A stretch of DNA of 64,000 bases from Azospirillum oleiclasticum (GTDB lineage Bacteria > Pseudomonadota > Alphaproteobacteria > Azospirillales > Azospirillaceae). Shown here piece after piece: positions 17,831-27,422 of the stretch. Location of the stretch: positions 1 through 64,000 of the forward strand of contig NZ_JABFFR010000041.1 in assembly GCF_013423485.1 (NCBI RefSeq). Reading direction: 5' to 3'. The position numbers and the translations under genes were made by a program. How positions within the stretch are numbered: position 1 is the stretch's first letter; every line of letters starts with the position of its first letter. The notes under the pieces were generated by a model that did no database searches, had not been told where the DNA came from, and worked only from the letters and a program-made list of their open reading frames with translations.

Positions 17831-18735
17831 CTCAGGTCCAGAACGCTTTCGAAGGGACAACCATAACCCTCCCGGTGGAACGGATCCTGCCGACCCGTGC
17901 TTTGAGCAAGGACATCCGCTATTCGCCGAAGTACCGGACCATCCTGGCGTCGATCCGTGAGATCGGCATCATCGAGCCTTTGGCCGTGCATCCGGAAAGT
18001 GCAGGAGCCGGGAAGAACGGATACTACATCCTGCTTGATGGCCATCTGCGGCTGGAAGCCCTGAAGGACCTGGGCGCGGCGGAGGCCGTCTGCCTGGTGT
18101 CCACCGACGACGAGGGCTTCACCTACAACCGGCGGATCAACCGGCTGAGCCCGATCCAGGAACATCTCATGATCTTGAAGGCGATCGAGAAGGGGCTGTC
18201 CCCGGAACGCATCGCACAGTCGCTCAACGTCAACGTGGACCGCATCCGCGAGCGTCAGCAGCTGCTCACCGGCATCGCCCCCGAGGTGGTCGAGATGCTG
18301 AAGAACAGGATGGTGAGCCAGGGTGTGTTTGCCATGCTGCGCAAGATGAAGCCCATGCGACAGATCGTGGCCGCCGAGATGATGATATCGGCTGGCCGCT
18401 TCACCGCCAGCTATGCGCGGATGCTCCTGGCCACCACGCGCCCCGACCAGCTGGTCGAGGGACGGAAGCCCAAACCTGCAAGCGGCGTCACTCCCGAGGA
18501 CATAGCGCGCATGGAGCGGGAGATGGAAAAACTGTACCAGGATTATAAACTGGTGGAGGATACACTTGGCGAGACGATATTGGTTCTGGTGGTCGCCAAG
18601 GGCTTCATGACCAAGCTGTTCAGCAACGCGGCCATCGCGGACTATCTCGACAAACACCATGCCGACATTGCCAAGGAACTGAGGCGCGTCATTGACGCGG
18701 TCACCTCCGACATCCGCGCGCCGGAGCGCGAGTGA
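17827..18735 (+). CDS. RepB-like protein, second of a pair
   Basis: Also 302 residues. The N-terminal ParB-like domain has LPVERILPTRALSKDIRYSP, then YYILLDGHLRLEALKDLG and RRINRLSPIQEHLMILKAIE. A helix-turn-helix (LSPERIAQSLNVNVDRIRER) and a RepB C-terminal-type helical region (MEREMEKLYQDYKLVEDTLG) follow. The equal length and parallel layout suggest an old duplication with strong divergence from the preceding gene. It overlaps that gene by 4 bp (ATGA at 17827). No ParA is nearby. The family is clear, the function is not; joint DNA binding with its partner at a recombination site is possible. Confidence 0.8.
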   Translation: MTQVQNAFEGTTITLPVERILPTRALSKDIRYSPKYRTILASIREIGIIEPLAVHPESAGAGKNGYYILLDGHLRLEALKDLGAAEAVCLVSTDDEGFTYNRRINRLSPIQEHLMILKAIEKGLSPERIAQSLNVNVDRIRERQQLLTGIAPEVVEMLKNRMVSQGVFAMLRKMKPMRQIVAAEMMISAGRFTASYARMLLATTRPDQLVEGRKPKPASGVTPEDIARMEREMEKLYQDYKLVEDTLGETILVLVVAKGFMTKLFSNAAIADYLDKHHADIAKELRRVIDAVTSDIRAPERE

Positions 18736-19421
18736 GCGTTCCTCTCGCTCCGGCGCGGTGGCGAATTGGTCGCCCCCGGCGGTTGGTGGATCGTTGCCAT
18801 TGCCCGCCTTGGTCCGGCTGGCCAACGCAACCGAATGCGGCGGATAACTTCGGCGATGACGCCGACGCATCAGACCGGACGCCGACGTCGGCGCGCTGGA
18901 CGCCGTCGCCGCTGCTGTGCGACCTTCTCATCTCTGATCGATCGTCTGCCGTGCCGGCCTTCGATTGGGGCCTCAGCGTTCTATTCCATAGACAACTTAA
19001 ACTTGTCATCGTCCTGATGCCGGAATGGACGGCCGTTCCCGAAAAGCGGCCACGGCCGCCTCAGCGATCCAGCCCTTCAGCCGATTGGCGGCACGTTCCT
19101 TGGCCGTGTCCGGTACACAGCCAGCGGCGCAGCGTCTTGCGCTCGATGCCAACGCCCGGCCGGTGGCTCAAAGCGTATGGCTCTGTCCGCGCAGGCGCAC
19201 GGCCTCGGTGTACGTGCCTCCCGGTGTTGGCGGGCGGAGGTCCACGGCCGGTGTTTCCTGGTGCTCACCAACGCCTTGGGACCGATGCTGTGCCACGGCT
19301 GGGTGTTGGAGGCGCTGACAGCGTTTGCGGGTGTGCGCAACTCGGCAGTGTCCAAGCACAGATTCAAACGGCCTAAGGGGTAAGGCGAAGCGGCGAGAGC
19401 AAGAGTTGGGCGGATTTGGCC
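18736..19421. other. Gene-free region with a possible decayed transposase fragment
   Basis: No intact gene is credible here. On the minus strand at about 19060-19180, the reading SHRPGVGIERKTLRRWL looks like a transposase helix-turn-helix but breaks off at stops soon after. The rest shows no recognisable coding. This is probably an old junction between the recombinase operon and ICE block 1. Confidence 0.3.
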
Positions 19422-19478
19422 GTGACGGGATGAGGAGCTGCGGGGGAGGCCCGCGGCGGCCCGTCGCGGAGACCCGCC
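19422..19478 (+). promoter_or_regulatory. Structured 5' leader of ardC
   Basis: The leader starts GTGACGGGATGAGGAG. A hairpin follows (19437-19444 pairing with 19450-19457, five-base loop, one G-T pair at the third position), then CCGTCGCGGAGA, which contains the ribosome-binding site, just before the ATG at 19479. The same layout precedes the next gene with a different stem sequence that still pairs, which supports a real RNA structure. Confidence 0.6.
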
Positions 19479-20426
19479 ATGGCACGTTGCGCCATCCAGC
19501 CGGCGCCCGGCGCCGACCGGACCAGCCTTTACGCCGAGATCACCGCCCGCATCATCGCCGACCTGGAGGCCGGCTGCGTGCCTTGGGTTCAGCCCTGGGG
19601 CACGGCGGCAGTGAAGGCGCCGCTGGCCATTCCCACCAACGCCGCCACCGGACGTCGCTACTCCGGCATCAACCTGCTGATCCTCTGGAGCGCCGTCACC
19701 GGGCGCGGCTTTTCCGGCCAGAGCTGGCTCACCTTCCGCCAGGCCCGTGCCCTGGGCGGCAGCGTCCGCCGGGGCGAGCACGGCACCACCGTGGTTTACG
19801 CCCACCGCTTCGTTCCCGCCGACGGGCGCCGCCGGGCCGAGCGCGACGGCGATCAACCCGGCGCCATCCCGTTCCTCAAGCGATTCACGGTCTTCAACAC
19901 CGACCAGTGCGACGGCCTGCCCGAATCCCTCGCCATCACCGCACGGCCGCAGGCCGAGGGGCGGATCCTGCCGCAGGCTGAGGCGCTGATCGCCGCCACG
20001 GGCGCCGACCTGCGGATCGGCGGCGGGCGCGCCTTTTACAGCCCGTCGCTCGACATCGTCCAGGTGCCGCTCCCGGAGGCCTTCGGCGAGCCGATCAACT
20101 GGCATCGCACCGCCTTCCATGAGCTCGGCCACTGGACCGGTCACCCGTCGCGCCTTGCCCGCGACGTCTCCGGCCGCTTCGCCTCGAGCGCCTATGCGCG
20201 CGAGGAGCTGGTGGCGGAGATGGCGGGCGCCTTCGTCTGTGCCGCACTCGGCATCGTGCCGACGGTGCGCCACGCCGATTACATCGGCGCCTGGATGGAA
20301 GTGCTGCGCGAGGACGACCGCGCCATCGTCCGCGCCGCCAGCGCCGCTTCGAAGGCCGCCGACTTCCTGCTCGCCTTCCGACCGGAGGCGGGCGAACCGG
20401 AGTTGGCCGATGCGGAGCCGCGGTGA
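19479..20426 (+). CDS. ardC: ArdC-type antirestriction protein
   Basis: A 315-residue ArdC homologue. The N-terminal ssDNA-binding domain starts TSLYAEITARIIADLEAGCV, followed by GTAAVKAPLAIPTNAATGRR and YSGINLLILW. The C-terminal zincin-like metalloprotease carries HELGHWTGH (HExxH plus a third His), with EELVAEMAGAFVC as the following helix. ArdC proteins protect incoming conjugative DNA from restriction in the recipient. This is the first gene of ICE block 1 and shares a structured leader with the next gene, so it is probably expressed early on transfer. The assignment rests on the domain order and the zinc motif. Confidence 0.9.
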   Translation: MARCAIQPAPGADRTSLYAEITARIIADLEAGCVPWVQPWGTAAVKAPLAIPTNAATGRRYSGINLLILWSAVTGRGFSGQSWLTFRQARALGGSVRRGEHGTTVVYAHRFVPADGRRRAERDGDQPGAIPFLKRFTVFNTDQCDGLPESLAITARPQAEGRILPQAEALIAATGADLRIGGGRAFYSPSLDIVQVPLPEAFGEPINWHRTAFHELGHWTGHPSRLARDVSGRFASSAYAREELVAEMAGAFVCAALGIVPTVRHADYIGAWMEVLREDDRAIVRAASAASKAADFLLAFRPEAGEPELADAEPR

Positions 20427-20451
20427 GAGGCAGAGGAGGGCGGGGGATCGG

Positions 20452-20510
20452 GTGACGGATGAAGAGGTCGGGAGAAAGGCTCCCGGCCGTCCGTCGCGGA
20501 GAACCCGACC
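20452..20510 (+). promoter_or_regulatory. Structured 5' leader of the large parB-like gene
   Basis: GTGACGGATGAAGAG, then a nine-pair hairpin (20466-20474 with 20480-20488, five-base loop, G-T wobble again at the third pair), then CCGTCGCGGAGA and the ATG at 20511. The stem bases differ from those before ardC while pairing, loop size and flanks are kept. Confidence 0.6.
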
Positions 20511-22655
20511 ATGGCCACGCCGAAGATCGTCCTCAACGCCTCGCGCGACATTCCCTTCAACAAGCTGGTGCTGTCCCAGGCCAACGTCCGCAAGGTCAAG
20601 GCCGGCGTCTCCATCGAGGAGCTTGCCGAGGACATCGCCCGGCGCACCCTGCTGCACAGCCTCGCCGTCCGCCCGGTGCTCGACGCCGAGGGGGCCGAGA
20701 CCGGCGTCTTCGAGGTGCCGGTCGGCGGCCGCCGCTTTCGGGCACTGGAGCTGCTGGTCAAGCAGAAGCGCATGAGCAAGACCCAGCCGGTGCCCTGCGT
20801 CGTGCGCACCACAGGATTCGCCGAGGAGGACTCGCTGGCCGAGAACGTCCAGCGCGCCCCGCTGCACCCGCTCGACCAGTTCCGCGCCTTCCAGACCCTG
20901 CGCGAGGCTGGGCTCGGCGAGGAGGAGATCGCCGCCCGCTTCTTCGTGGCTCCCGGCGTGGTGAAGCAGCGCCTCAAGCTGGCCGCCGCGGCACCAGCAC
21001 TGCTCGACGCCTACGCCGAGGACCGCATGACGTTGGAGCAGCTGATGGCTTTCACCGTCAGCGGCGACCACGCCCGCCAGGAGCAGGTGTGGGAGGCGCT
21101 GTCGCGCGCCTACAGCCGAGAGCCCTACCAGATCCGCCGGCTTCTCACCGAGGGGGCGGTGCGGGCGTCGGACAAGCGGGCGCTGTTCGTCGGGGTGGAG
21201 GCCTACGAGGCGGCGGGTGGGACGGTGATGCGCGACCTGTTCCAGCACGACGACGGCGGCTGGCTGCAGGACCCGGCGCTGCTCGACCGGCTGGTGGCGG
21301 AGAAGCTCGAGGCCGAGGCCGCCACGGTGCGGGCGGAGGGCTGGCGGTGGGTGGAGGTGGCGCTCGCCTTCCCCTACGGCCACAGCCGGGGCTTGCGCCG
21401 TCTGGCCGGCGAGCCGGTGCCGCTGAGCGAGGCGGAGCAGGCCACCTACGACGCGCTGCACGCCGAGTACGAGGGGCTGGAGGGGAGCGAGCCGGCGGAA
21501 GCGGAGGAGCTGGATCGGGTGGCGCGGCGCCTCGCCGAGATCGACATGGAGCTGCGGGCGCTGGAGGAGCGACCGCTGGTTTACGAGACGGCCGAGGTGG
21601 CGCGGGCCGGGGTGTTCGTCAGCGTCGATGTCGAGGGCGGGCTCCAGGTCGACCGCGGTTACGTGCGGCCGGAGGACGAGGCCCCGGTCGAGCCGGTGGT
21701 TCCGGCCGGTGGCGAGGAGACGTCCACCGCCCCGGCCACCGCCCCGGCCGGCGGCGGGAGCTGGCCGGTGGCCGCCCGGCCGGCCGCCATCGCCGGTGGT
21801 GCCAGCGTGTCGGCCCCGGTGCCGGTCGCCGGGGCCGCGACCTCGGAGGAAGACGAGGGGCTGCGCCCGCTGCCCGAGCGGTTGCTGATCGAGCTGAGCG
21901 TGCACCGCACCCTGGCGTTGCGCGACGCGCTGGCCAACGACCCCGACACCGCCTTCCTGGCGGCGCTGCACGCGCTGTGCCTGCGCACCTTCACCCAGCG
22001 CCCCGGCGCCTCCTGCCTGGAGCTTGAGCTGAAGAGCGCCGGCTTCGGGGTGCAGCCGTCCGATCTCGCCGCCAGCGCCGCGGCCCGGTCGATCGACGCC
22101 CGCCAGCGCGCCTGGAGCGCCCAGCTGCCGAGCGAACCGGCCGCCCTGTGGGAGACGCTGTTGGGGTTCGACGGCGACAGCCGGGCGGCCCTGTTCGCCC
22201 ACTGCGTCTCCTTCGGCGTCAACGCGGTGCACGAGCCGTGGAACCGGGCGCCGCAGCGCGCCGCCCACGCCGACCTGCTGGCCGGGGCGGTCGGTCTCGA
22301 CATGGCGGCGGCCGGCTGGACAGCGACGGTGGACAGTTACCTCGGCCGGGTGCCGAAGGCGCGCATCCTGGAGGCGGTGCGCGAGGCGCGTGGTCCGGAG
22401 GCGGCGCAGCTGATCGACCACCTGCGCAAGCCGGACATGGCCAAGGAGGCCGAGCGGCTGCTGGCCGGCAGCGGCTGGCTGCCCGAACCGCTGCGCCGGC
22501 CGCTGGAGCCGGCCGGCAGCGATGCCGACGCGGCGGCCGATGCGGCGCGCGATGCGGAGGGGGACGGCGCTTCCCTGCCGGCCTTCCTGACCGGTGACGG
22601 GGAGATCCCGGATGCCGGGGACGAGGCGGACCGCACCGAAGCGGCGGCCGCCTGA
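20511..22655 (+). CDS. Large ParB/Spo0J-like nuclease-domain protein (ICE type)
   Basis: A 714-residue protein. The N-terminal ParB domain has IPFNKLVLSQANVRKVKAGV, VPVGGRRFRALELLVKQKR and the ENVQRAPLHPLDQFRAFQTL motif. It continues into a helix-turn-helix region (EEEIAARFFVAPGVVKQRLK). The long C-terminal part is acidic and Ala/Pro-rich around 400-460, then helical, ending GDEADRTEAAAA. Large ParB proteins next to ArdC and a Strawberry-notch helicase are a stable feature of alphaproteobacterial ICEs and plasmids. No parA is adjacent (one lies at 54970), so the role may be DNA processing or regulation instead of segregation. The start ATG has GGAGA upstream. Confidence 0.85.
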   Translation: MATPKIVLNASRDIPFNKLVLSQANVRKVKAGVSIEELAEDIARRTLLHSLAVRPVLDAEGAETGVFEVPVGGRRFRALELLVKQKRMSKTQPVPCVVRTTGFAEEDSLAENVQRAPLHPLDQFRAFQTLREAGLGEEEIAARFFVAPGVVKQRLKLAAAAPALLDAYAEDRMTLEQLMAFTVSGDHARQEQVWEALSRAYSREPYQIRRLLTEGAVRASDKRALFVGVEAYEAAGGTVMRDLFQHDDGGWLQDPALLDRLVAEKLEAEAATVRAEGWRWVEVALAFPYGHSRGLRRLAGEPVPLSEAEQATYDALHAEYEGLEGSEPAEAEELDRVARRLAEIDMELRALEERPLVYETAEVARAGVFVSVDVEGGLQVDRGYVRPEDEAPVEPVVPAGGEETSTAPATAPAGGGSWPVAARPAAIAGGASVSAPVPVAGAATSEEDEGLRPLPERLLIELSVHRTLALRDALANDPDTAFLAALHALCLRTFTQRPGASCLELELKSAGFGVQPSDLAASAAARSIDARQRAWSAQLPSEPAALWETLLGFDGDSRAALFAHCVSFGVNAVHEPWNRAPQRAAHADLLAGAVGLDMAAAGWTATVDSYLGRVPKARILEAVREARGPEAAQLIDHLRKPDMAKEAERLLAGSGWLPEPLRRPLEPAGSDADAAADAARDAEGDGASLPAFLTGDGEIPDAGDEADRTEAAAA

Positions 22656-22718
22656 CGCGCGAGCTGCGGAGCGGGTCCGGCCGCTCCGCCCTGGCCCGTA
22701 GTCTCCAGGAGATCCCCC

Positions 22719-22949
22719 ATGTCGATTCCCGATTTCGTGAAGGCGAATTTCGCGACGCTGCTGCGCGCCGCGGCGGCCGGCGATCTGGCGCTGGTGCAGG
22801 GCACCGACGCCCGCACCGGCGAGACCCGCTTCATTCTGTGCGCTGTCGCGCAACGCGGGGGCAAGGTGGCGCTCACCCCCTTCGGGCACTTGGCCGAGGG
22901 TGACCCCTACGAGCTTTACGATCCGCCGTTCGACCCCGGCGACGGGTAG
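22719..22949 (+). CDS. DUF6117-type small protein
   Basis: A 76-residue protein, MSIPDFVKANFATLLRAAAA onward, with CAVAQRGGKVALTPFGHLAE and the ending PYELYDPPFDPGDG. This matches the small DUF6117 family that sits between parB and the helicase gene in related ICEs (from memory of family layouts). AGGAG lies about ten bases before the ATG. No catalytic motif is visible and the function is unknown. Confidence 0.7.
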   Translation: MSIPDFVKANFATLLRAAAAGDLALVQGTDARTGETRFILCAVAQRGGKVALTPFGHLAEGDPYELYDPPFDPGDG

Positions 22950-23040
22950 AGGGCGAGGAGGGCGGGGGCAGGGCGAGCCGGAGCGGATCGAGAGAGCGTC
23001 CGCCGGCCGCTGGTCTCCCCGCTCTCCCGGACCCTCCGCC

Positions 23041-26000
23041 ATGACCCTGACCGCCGACCGCCGAACCCCTGCTGCCGACACCCGTCCTCCGCCGTCGGTG
23101 GACGCCGCGGCGGCCCTGCTCGCCGCCGCGGAGCGGCTGCTGCCCACCCTCGAACGCGGCCGGGCCATCAATGCCGGCACGCTGCGCGCCGCGATGACCG
23201 CGGCGTTCGGCGGCTCCGACGCCGAGGGTGCCTGGAGCTGGAAGCTGGCCTACGACGCCGGCGAAGCGGCGCAGGTGCTGTTCCTGCGCCGCTTCGGCCC
23301 GGCCATGCGGGCCCGCGCAGCCAGCCCGGCGGCGTTCCTGGCCATGCTGGAGCGGCTGGCGGCGCTGCTGCCCAGCCAGACCCGCCGCTCCGAGGAGAGC
23401 CAGGCCCGGCAGCAGTTCTCCACGCCGCTGCCGCTGGCCGGCGTGGCCGCCGCCGCCGGCGCGCTCACCCCGGCCGACCGCGTGCTGGAGCCCTCCGCCG
23501 GCACCGGCCTGCTCGCCGTCTTCGCCGAATTGGCCGGCACGAACCTTGTCCTTAACGAACTGGCCGACACCCGCGCCGGCCTGCTGGAGCACCTGTTCCC
23601 CGGCGCCCCGGTGACCCGCTTCGACGCGGCCAACATACACGACCATCTCGTCCCCACCATCCGGCCGACGGTGGTGCTGATGAACCCGCCCTTCTCGGCA
23701 TTGGCGGCGGTGGACGGCCGGGTGGCCGACGCCGCTGTCCGCCACCTCGCCTCGGCCTTGGCGCGTCTGGCCGAGGGCGGGCGCCTCGTCGCCGTCACCG
23801 GTGCCGGGCTGGCGCCCGAGCATCCGGCGTGGCGGGATGCTTTCGTGCGCCTGCAGGAGCGGGGCAGCGTCGTCTTCTCCGCCGCCATCGATGGCCGGGT
23901 CTACGCCCGCCACGGCACCACGGTGGACACCCGGCTGACCGTCATCGACCGCGTGCCCGCCGACAACCCGGCGGTCTTCCCGGTTTCACCGGGCATGGCT
24001 CGCGACGTCGCCACGCTGCTGGACTGGGTCCGGCGCGGCGTACCGCCGCGCGCTTCCGTTTCCTCGTCGGCAGCGGCTCCGTTGCCGGTGCTGACCCGCT
24101 CCTCGATGGCACGACCCGAGCGCCGGCCGGCGGCTGTGCCGACGGTGTGCACGCCAGTGTCCGGTCCGGCGGTCACCGAGTTGGAGTACGAGCCGCGCGA
24201 CTGGACGCCGGAGGCCGGAGCCTGCCTCACCGCCGCGCTCTACGAGCCCTACGCGCTGCAATCCATCGCCATCCCCGGCGCTCAGCCGCACCCGACGCCG
24301 CTGGTTCAGTCCGCCGCCATGGCCGCGGTCGCCCCGCCCAAGCCCCGCTACCGCCCGCACCTGCCCGCCACCCTGGTCACCGGCGGCACCCTCTCCGACG
24401 CCCAGCTGGAAAGCGTCATCCTGGCGGGCGAGGCGCACGCCGGCCATCTCGCCGGTGCCTGGACCGTGGACGAGACCTTCGACGTCGTCTCGGCGGCGCC
24501 GGACGATGCGGAGGACGCGGTGCGCTTCCGCCGCGGCTGGTTCCTCGGTGATGGCACCGGCGCCGGCAAGGGCCGGCAGGTCGCCGGCATCCTGCTCGAC
24601 AACTGGCTCAAGGGCCGCCAGCGGGCGCTGTGGATCAGCAAGTCCGACACGCTGATCGAGGACGCCCGGCGCGACTGGTCGGCGCTCGGCCAGGAGCCTC
24701 TGCTGGTCACCCCGCTGTCGCGCTTCCGCCCCGGTGTGCCGATCATCCTGGAGCGCGGCATCCTCTTCACGACCTACACCACCCTGCGCGGCGGCGGTGG
24801 CGAGGGCGCCGTGACGCGCGTCCAGCAGATCGTCGACTGGCTTGGCCGCGCCTTCGACGGCGTCATCGTCTTCGACGAGTCCCATGCCCTGCGCAACGCC
24901 GGCGGCACCACCGGCTTCGGCCGCGACGGCGGTCCCTGCACCCCGTCCCAGCAGGGCCGCGCCGGCCTGCGCCTCCAGCATGCCCTGCCGGACGCCCGCG
25001 TGCTCTACGTCTCCGCCACCGGCGCCACCACCGTGCACAATCTTGCCTACGCGCAGCGCCTCGGCCTGTGGGGCGGCTCGGACTTCCCCTTCGCCACGCG
25101 CGCCGAGTTCGTCCAGGCCATCGAGGCCGGTGGTGTCGCCGCCATGGAGGTGCTGGCCCGCGACCTCAAGGCCCTCGGCCTCTACAGCGCCCGCTCGCTG
25201 TCCTTCGAGGGAGTCCGCTACGAGATGGTCGAGCACCGCCTCACGCCGGGGCAGGTCGCCATCTACGACGCCTACGCCGCGGCCTTCCAGATCATCCACG
25301 CCAACCTGGCCGCGGCGCTGGAAGCCGCCAACGTCACCGGAGCCGCCGGCACCCTGAACCGCGCGGCCAAGGCCGCCGCCCGCTCCGCCTTCGAGAGCGC
25401 CAAGCAGCGATTCTTCAACCATCTGATCACCGCCATGAAGACGCCGACCGTGCTCAAGTCCATCGAACGTGACCTTGCCGCCGGCCACGCCGTGGTGGTG
25501 CAGCTCGTCTCCACCGGCGAGGCGCTGATGGAACGCCGCCTGTCCGACATCCCCAGCGAGGAGTGGGAGGATTTGTCGATCGACGTCACGCCGCGCGAGC
25601 TCGTTCTGGAGTACCTCGCCCACTCCTTCCCGACCCAGCTGCACGAACCCATCACCGACGCCGACGGCACCCTGTCGTCGCGCCCGGTGTGGCGGGACGG
25701 CCAGCCGGTGCTCTGCCGCGAGGCGGTGGAGCGGCGCGACCGCATGATCGAGCGGCTGGCGTCGCTGGAACCGGTACCGGGCGCGCTGGACCAGATCGTC
25801 CAGCGATTCGGCGCCGGCATGGTGGCGGAGGTCACCGGCCGCTCGCGGCGCATCGTGCGCAAGACCGATCCTGGTGGGGACGATCGGCTGGCCGTGGAGA
25901 GCCGCCCCGGCTCGGCCAACCTCGCCGAAACCCGGGCCTTCCTCGACGACGAGAAGCGCATCCTGGTCTTCTCAGACGCCGGCGGCACCGGCCGCAGCTA

Positions 26001-27408
26001 CCACGCCGATCTCGGCGCCAGGAACCAGCGGCTGCGGGTGCACTATCTGCTGGAGGCCGGATGGAAGGCCGACGCCGCCATCCAGGGGCTGGGCCGCTCC
26101 AACCGCACGAACCAGGCGCAGCCGCCGCTGTTCCGCCCGGTCGCCACCGACGTGCGGGCCGAGAAACGCTTCCTCTCCACCATCGCCCGCCGGCTCGACT
26201 CCCTGGGTGCCATCACCCGCGGCCAGCGCCAGACCGGCGGACAAGGGCTGTTCCGTGCCGACGACAACCTGGAATCCGTCTATGCCCGTGCCGCGCTTCG
26301 CCAGCTCTACGGCCTGCTGCACGCCGGCAAGGTGGACGGCTGTTCGCTGGGGGACTTCGAGGCGGCGACCGGGCTGGCGTTGAGCGACCGCGACGGGACC
26401 TTGCGTGAGGAGCTGCCACCGATCACCACCTTCCTCAACCGGCTGCTGGCCCTGACCATCGGCTTGCAGAACACGCTGTTCACCGTGTTCGAGCAGCTGC
26501 TCGCCGCGAAGATCGAAGGCGCCATCGCGTCCGGCATCTACGACCGCGGCGTCGAGACGCTGGTGGCCGACAGCGTCACGGTGACGGACCGGCGAACCCT
26601 TTACACCCACCCGGCGACCGGAGCGGAGACCCGGCTGTTCAGGTTGGCCCGGCGCGACCGCAACCGGCCGATGGGTCCGCAGGGGGCGCTGGAGACAGGA
26701 TCCGCGCCGCAGGCGCGGCTGCTGGTGAATGCCCGCTCGGGCCGGGCGGCGGTGGCGGTGCCCGCCGCCGGGCTGATGCTGGACGACGGCACGGTGGAGC
26801 GCCGGGTGCGCCTGCTGCGGCCGATGGAGCGCCTGACGGTGACCGTGGCCGAGCTGGCGCAGAGCCACTGGCGCCCGGCCGGGCCGGAGGCCTTCGCCGC
26901 CGCCTGGGAGGCGGAGGTCGCCGCGGTGCCGGAGTTTTCCACCAGCACCCTGCATGTGGTGACCGGGCTGCTGCTGCCGGTGTGGCGGCATCTGCCGGAC
27001 ACGAACCTGCGGGTGGTGCGGTTGCAGACCGACGACGGTGAGCGGATCATCGGCCGGGTGGTGGCGCCCGAGTCACTGCCCGAGGTGGAACGCAATTTCG
27101 GCGGTGGTGACGCAGCGTTGCCGTCGGCAGAGCAGGCCTGGACCCTGGTGCTGGAGGGACGGGCGGTGCTGCATCTCGCCGACGGGCTGCGGCTGCGCCG
27201 GGTCACGGCGATGGGCGGCCACCGGATCGAGCTGTCGGGCTTCACCGAGGGCATGGTGGAGCGGCTGAAGGCGCTGGGGCCGATGTCCGAGATCATCGCC
27301 TGGACGCTGCGGCTGTTCGTGCCGGTGGGCGAGCGCGGGCCGGCGGTGTTCGCCGCCCTGCTGGCCCGCCACCCGCTGCTCCGTGTCGTCGACCGGACGG
27401 GGCCGTGA
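23041..27408 (+). CDS. Strawberry-notch-like helicase with N-terminal methyltransferase-like domain
   Basis: A 1455-residue protein. Residues about 125-260 resemble an adenine-methyltransferase fold: RVLEPSAGTGLLAVFAEL, then VVLMNPPFSALAAVDGR with the NPPF motif. The helicase part follows: Walker A-like FLGDGTGAGKGRQVAGILLD, DESH box GVIVFDESHALRNAGG, and the Strawberry-notch C-terminal signature QGLGRSNRTNQAQPPLF. I start at the ATG at 23041 in preference to more distant in-frame codons. Proteins of this kind are carried by many alphaproteobacterial conjugative elements and may protect or remodel transferred DNA. Whether it methylates DNA is not known. Its stop overlaps a GTG of the next frame. 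Confidence 0.88.
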   Translation: MTLTADRRTPAADTRPPPSVDAAAALLAAAERLLPTLERGRAINAGTLRAAMTAAFGGSDAEGAWSWKLAYDAGEAAQVLFLRRFGPAMRARAASPAAFLAMLERLAALLPSQTRRSEESQARQQFSTPLPLAGVAAAAGALTPADRVLEPSAGTGLLAVFAELAGTNLVLNELADTRAGLLEHLFPGAPVTRFDAANIHDHLVPTIRPTVVLMNPPFSALAAVDGRVADAAVRHLASALARLAEGGRLVAVTGAGLAPEHPAWRDAFVRLQERGSVVFSAAIDGRVYARHGTTVDTRLTVIDRVPADNPAVFPVSPGMARDVATLLDWVRRGVPPRASVSSSAAAPLPVLTRSSMARPERRPAAVPTVCTPVSGPAVTELEYEPRDWTPEAGACLTAALYEPYALQSIAIPGAQPHPTPLVQSAAMAAVAPPKPRYRPHLPATLVTGGTLSDAQLESVILAGEAHAGHLAGAWTVDETFDVVSAAPDDAEDAVRFRRGWFLGDGTGAGKGRQVAGILLDNWLKGRQRALWISKSDTLIEDARRDWSALGQEPLLVTPLSRFRPGVPIILERGILFTTYTTLRGGGGEGAVTRVQQIVDWLGRAFDGVIVFDESHALRNAGGTTGFGRDGGPCTPSQQGRAGLRLQHALPDARVLYVSATGATTVHNLAYAQRLGLWGGSDFPFATRAEFVQAIEAGGVAAMEVLARDLKALGLYSARSLSFEGVRYEMVEHRLTPGQVAIYDAYAAAFQIIHANLAAALEAANVTGAAGTLNRAAKAAARSAFESAKQRFFNHLITAMKTPTVLKSIERDLAAGHAVVVQLVSTGEALMERRLSDIPSEEWEDLSIDVTPRELVLEYLAHSFPTQLHEPITDADGTLSSRPVWRDGQPVLCREAVERRDRMIERLASLEPVPGALDQIVQRFGAGMVAEVTGRSRRIVRKTDPGGDDRLAVESRPGSANLAETRAFLDDEKRILVFSDAGGTGRSYHADLGARNQRLRVHYLLEAGWKADAAIQGLGRSNRTNQAQPPLFRPVATDVRAEKRFLSTIARRLDSLGAITRGQRQTGGQGLFRADDNLESVYARAALRQLYGLLHAGKVDGCSLGDFEAATGLALSDRDGTLREELPPITTFLNRLLALTIGLQNTLFTVFEQLLAAKIEGAIASGIYDRGVETLVADSVTVTDRRTLYTHPATGAETRLFRLARRDRNRPMGPQGALETGSAPQARLLVNARSGRAAVAVPAAGLMLDDGTVERRVRLLRPMERLTVTVAELAQSHWRPAGPEAFAAAWEAEVAAVPEFSTSTLHVVTGLLLPVWRHLPDTNLRVVRLQTDDGERIIGRVVAPESLPEVERNFGGGDAALPSAEQAWTLVLEGRAVLHLADGLRLRRVTAMGGHRIELSGFTEGMVERLKALGPMSEIIAWTLRLFVPVGERGPAVFAALLARHPLLRVVDRTGP

Positions 27409-27422
27409 GGGGGCATAGCGCC

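Noticed and set aside
19077..23180. Long minus-strand open frame (about 1367 codons) opposite ardC and parB
   Set aside because: It is low-complexity and runs over two genes with firm domain evidence on the plus strand.
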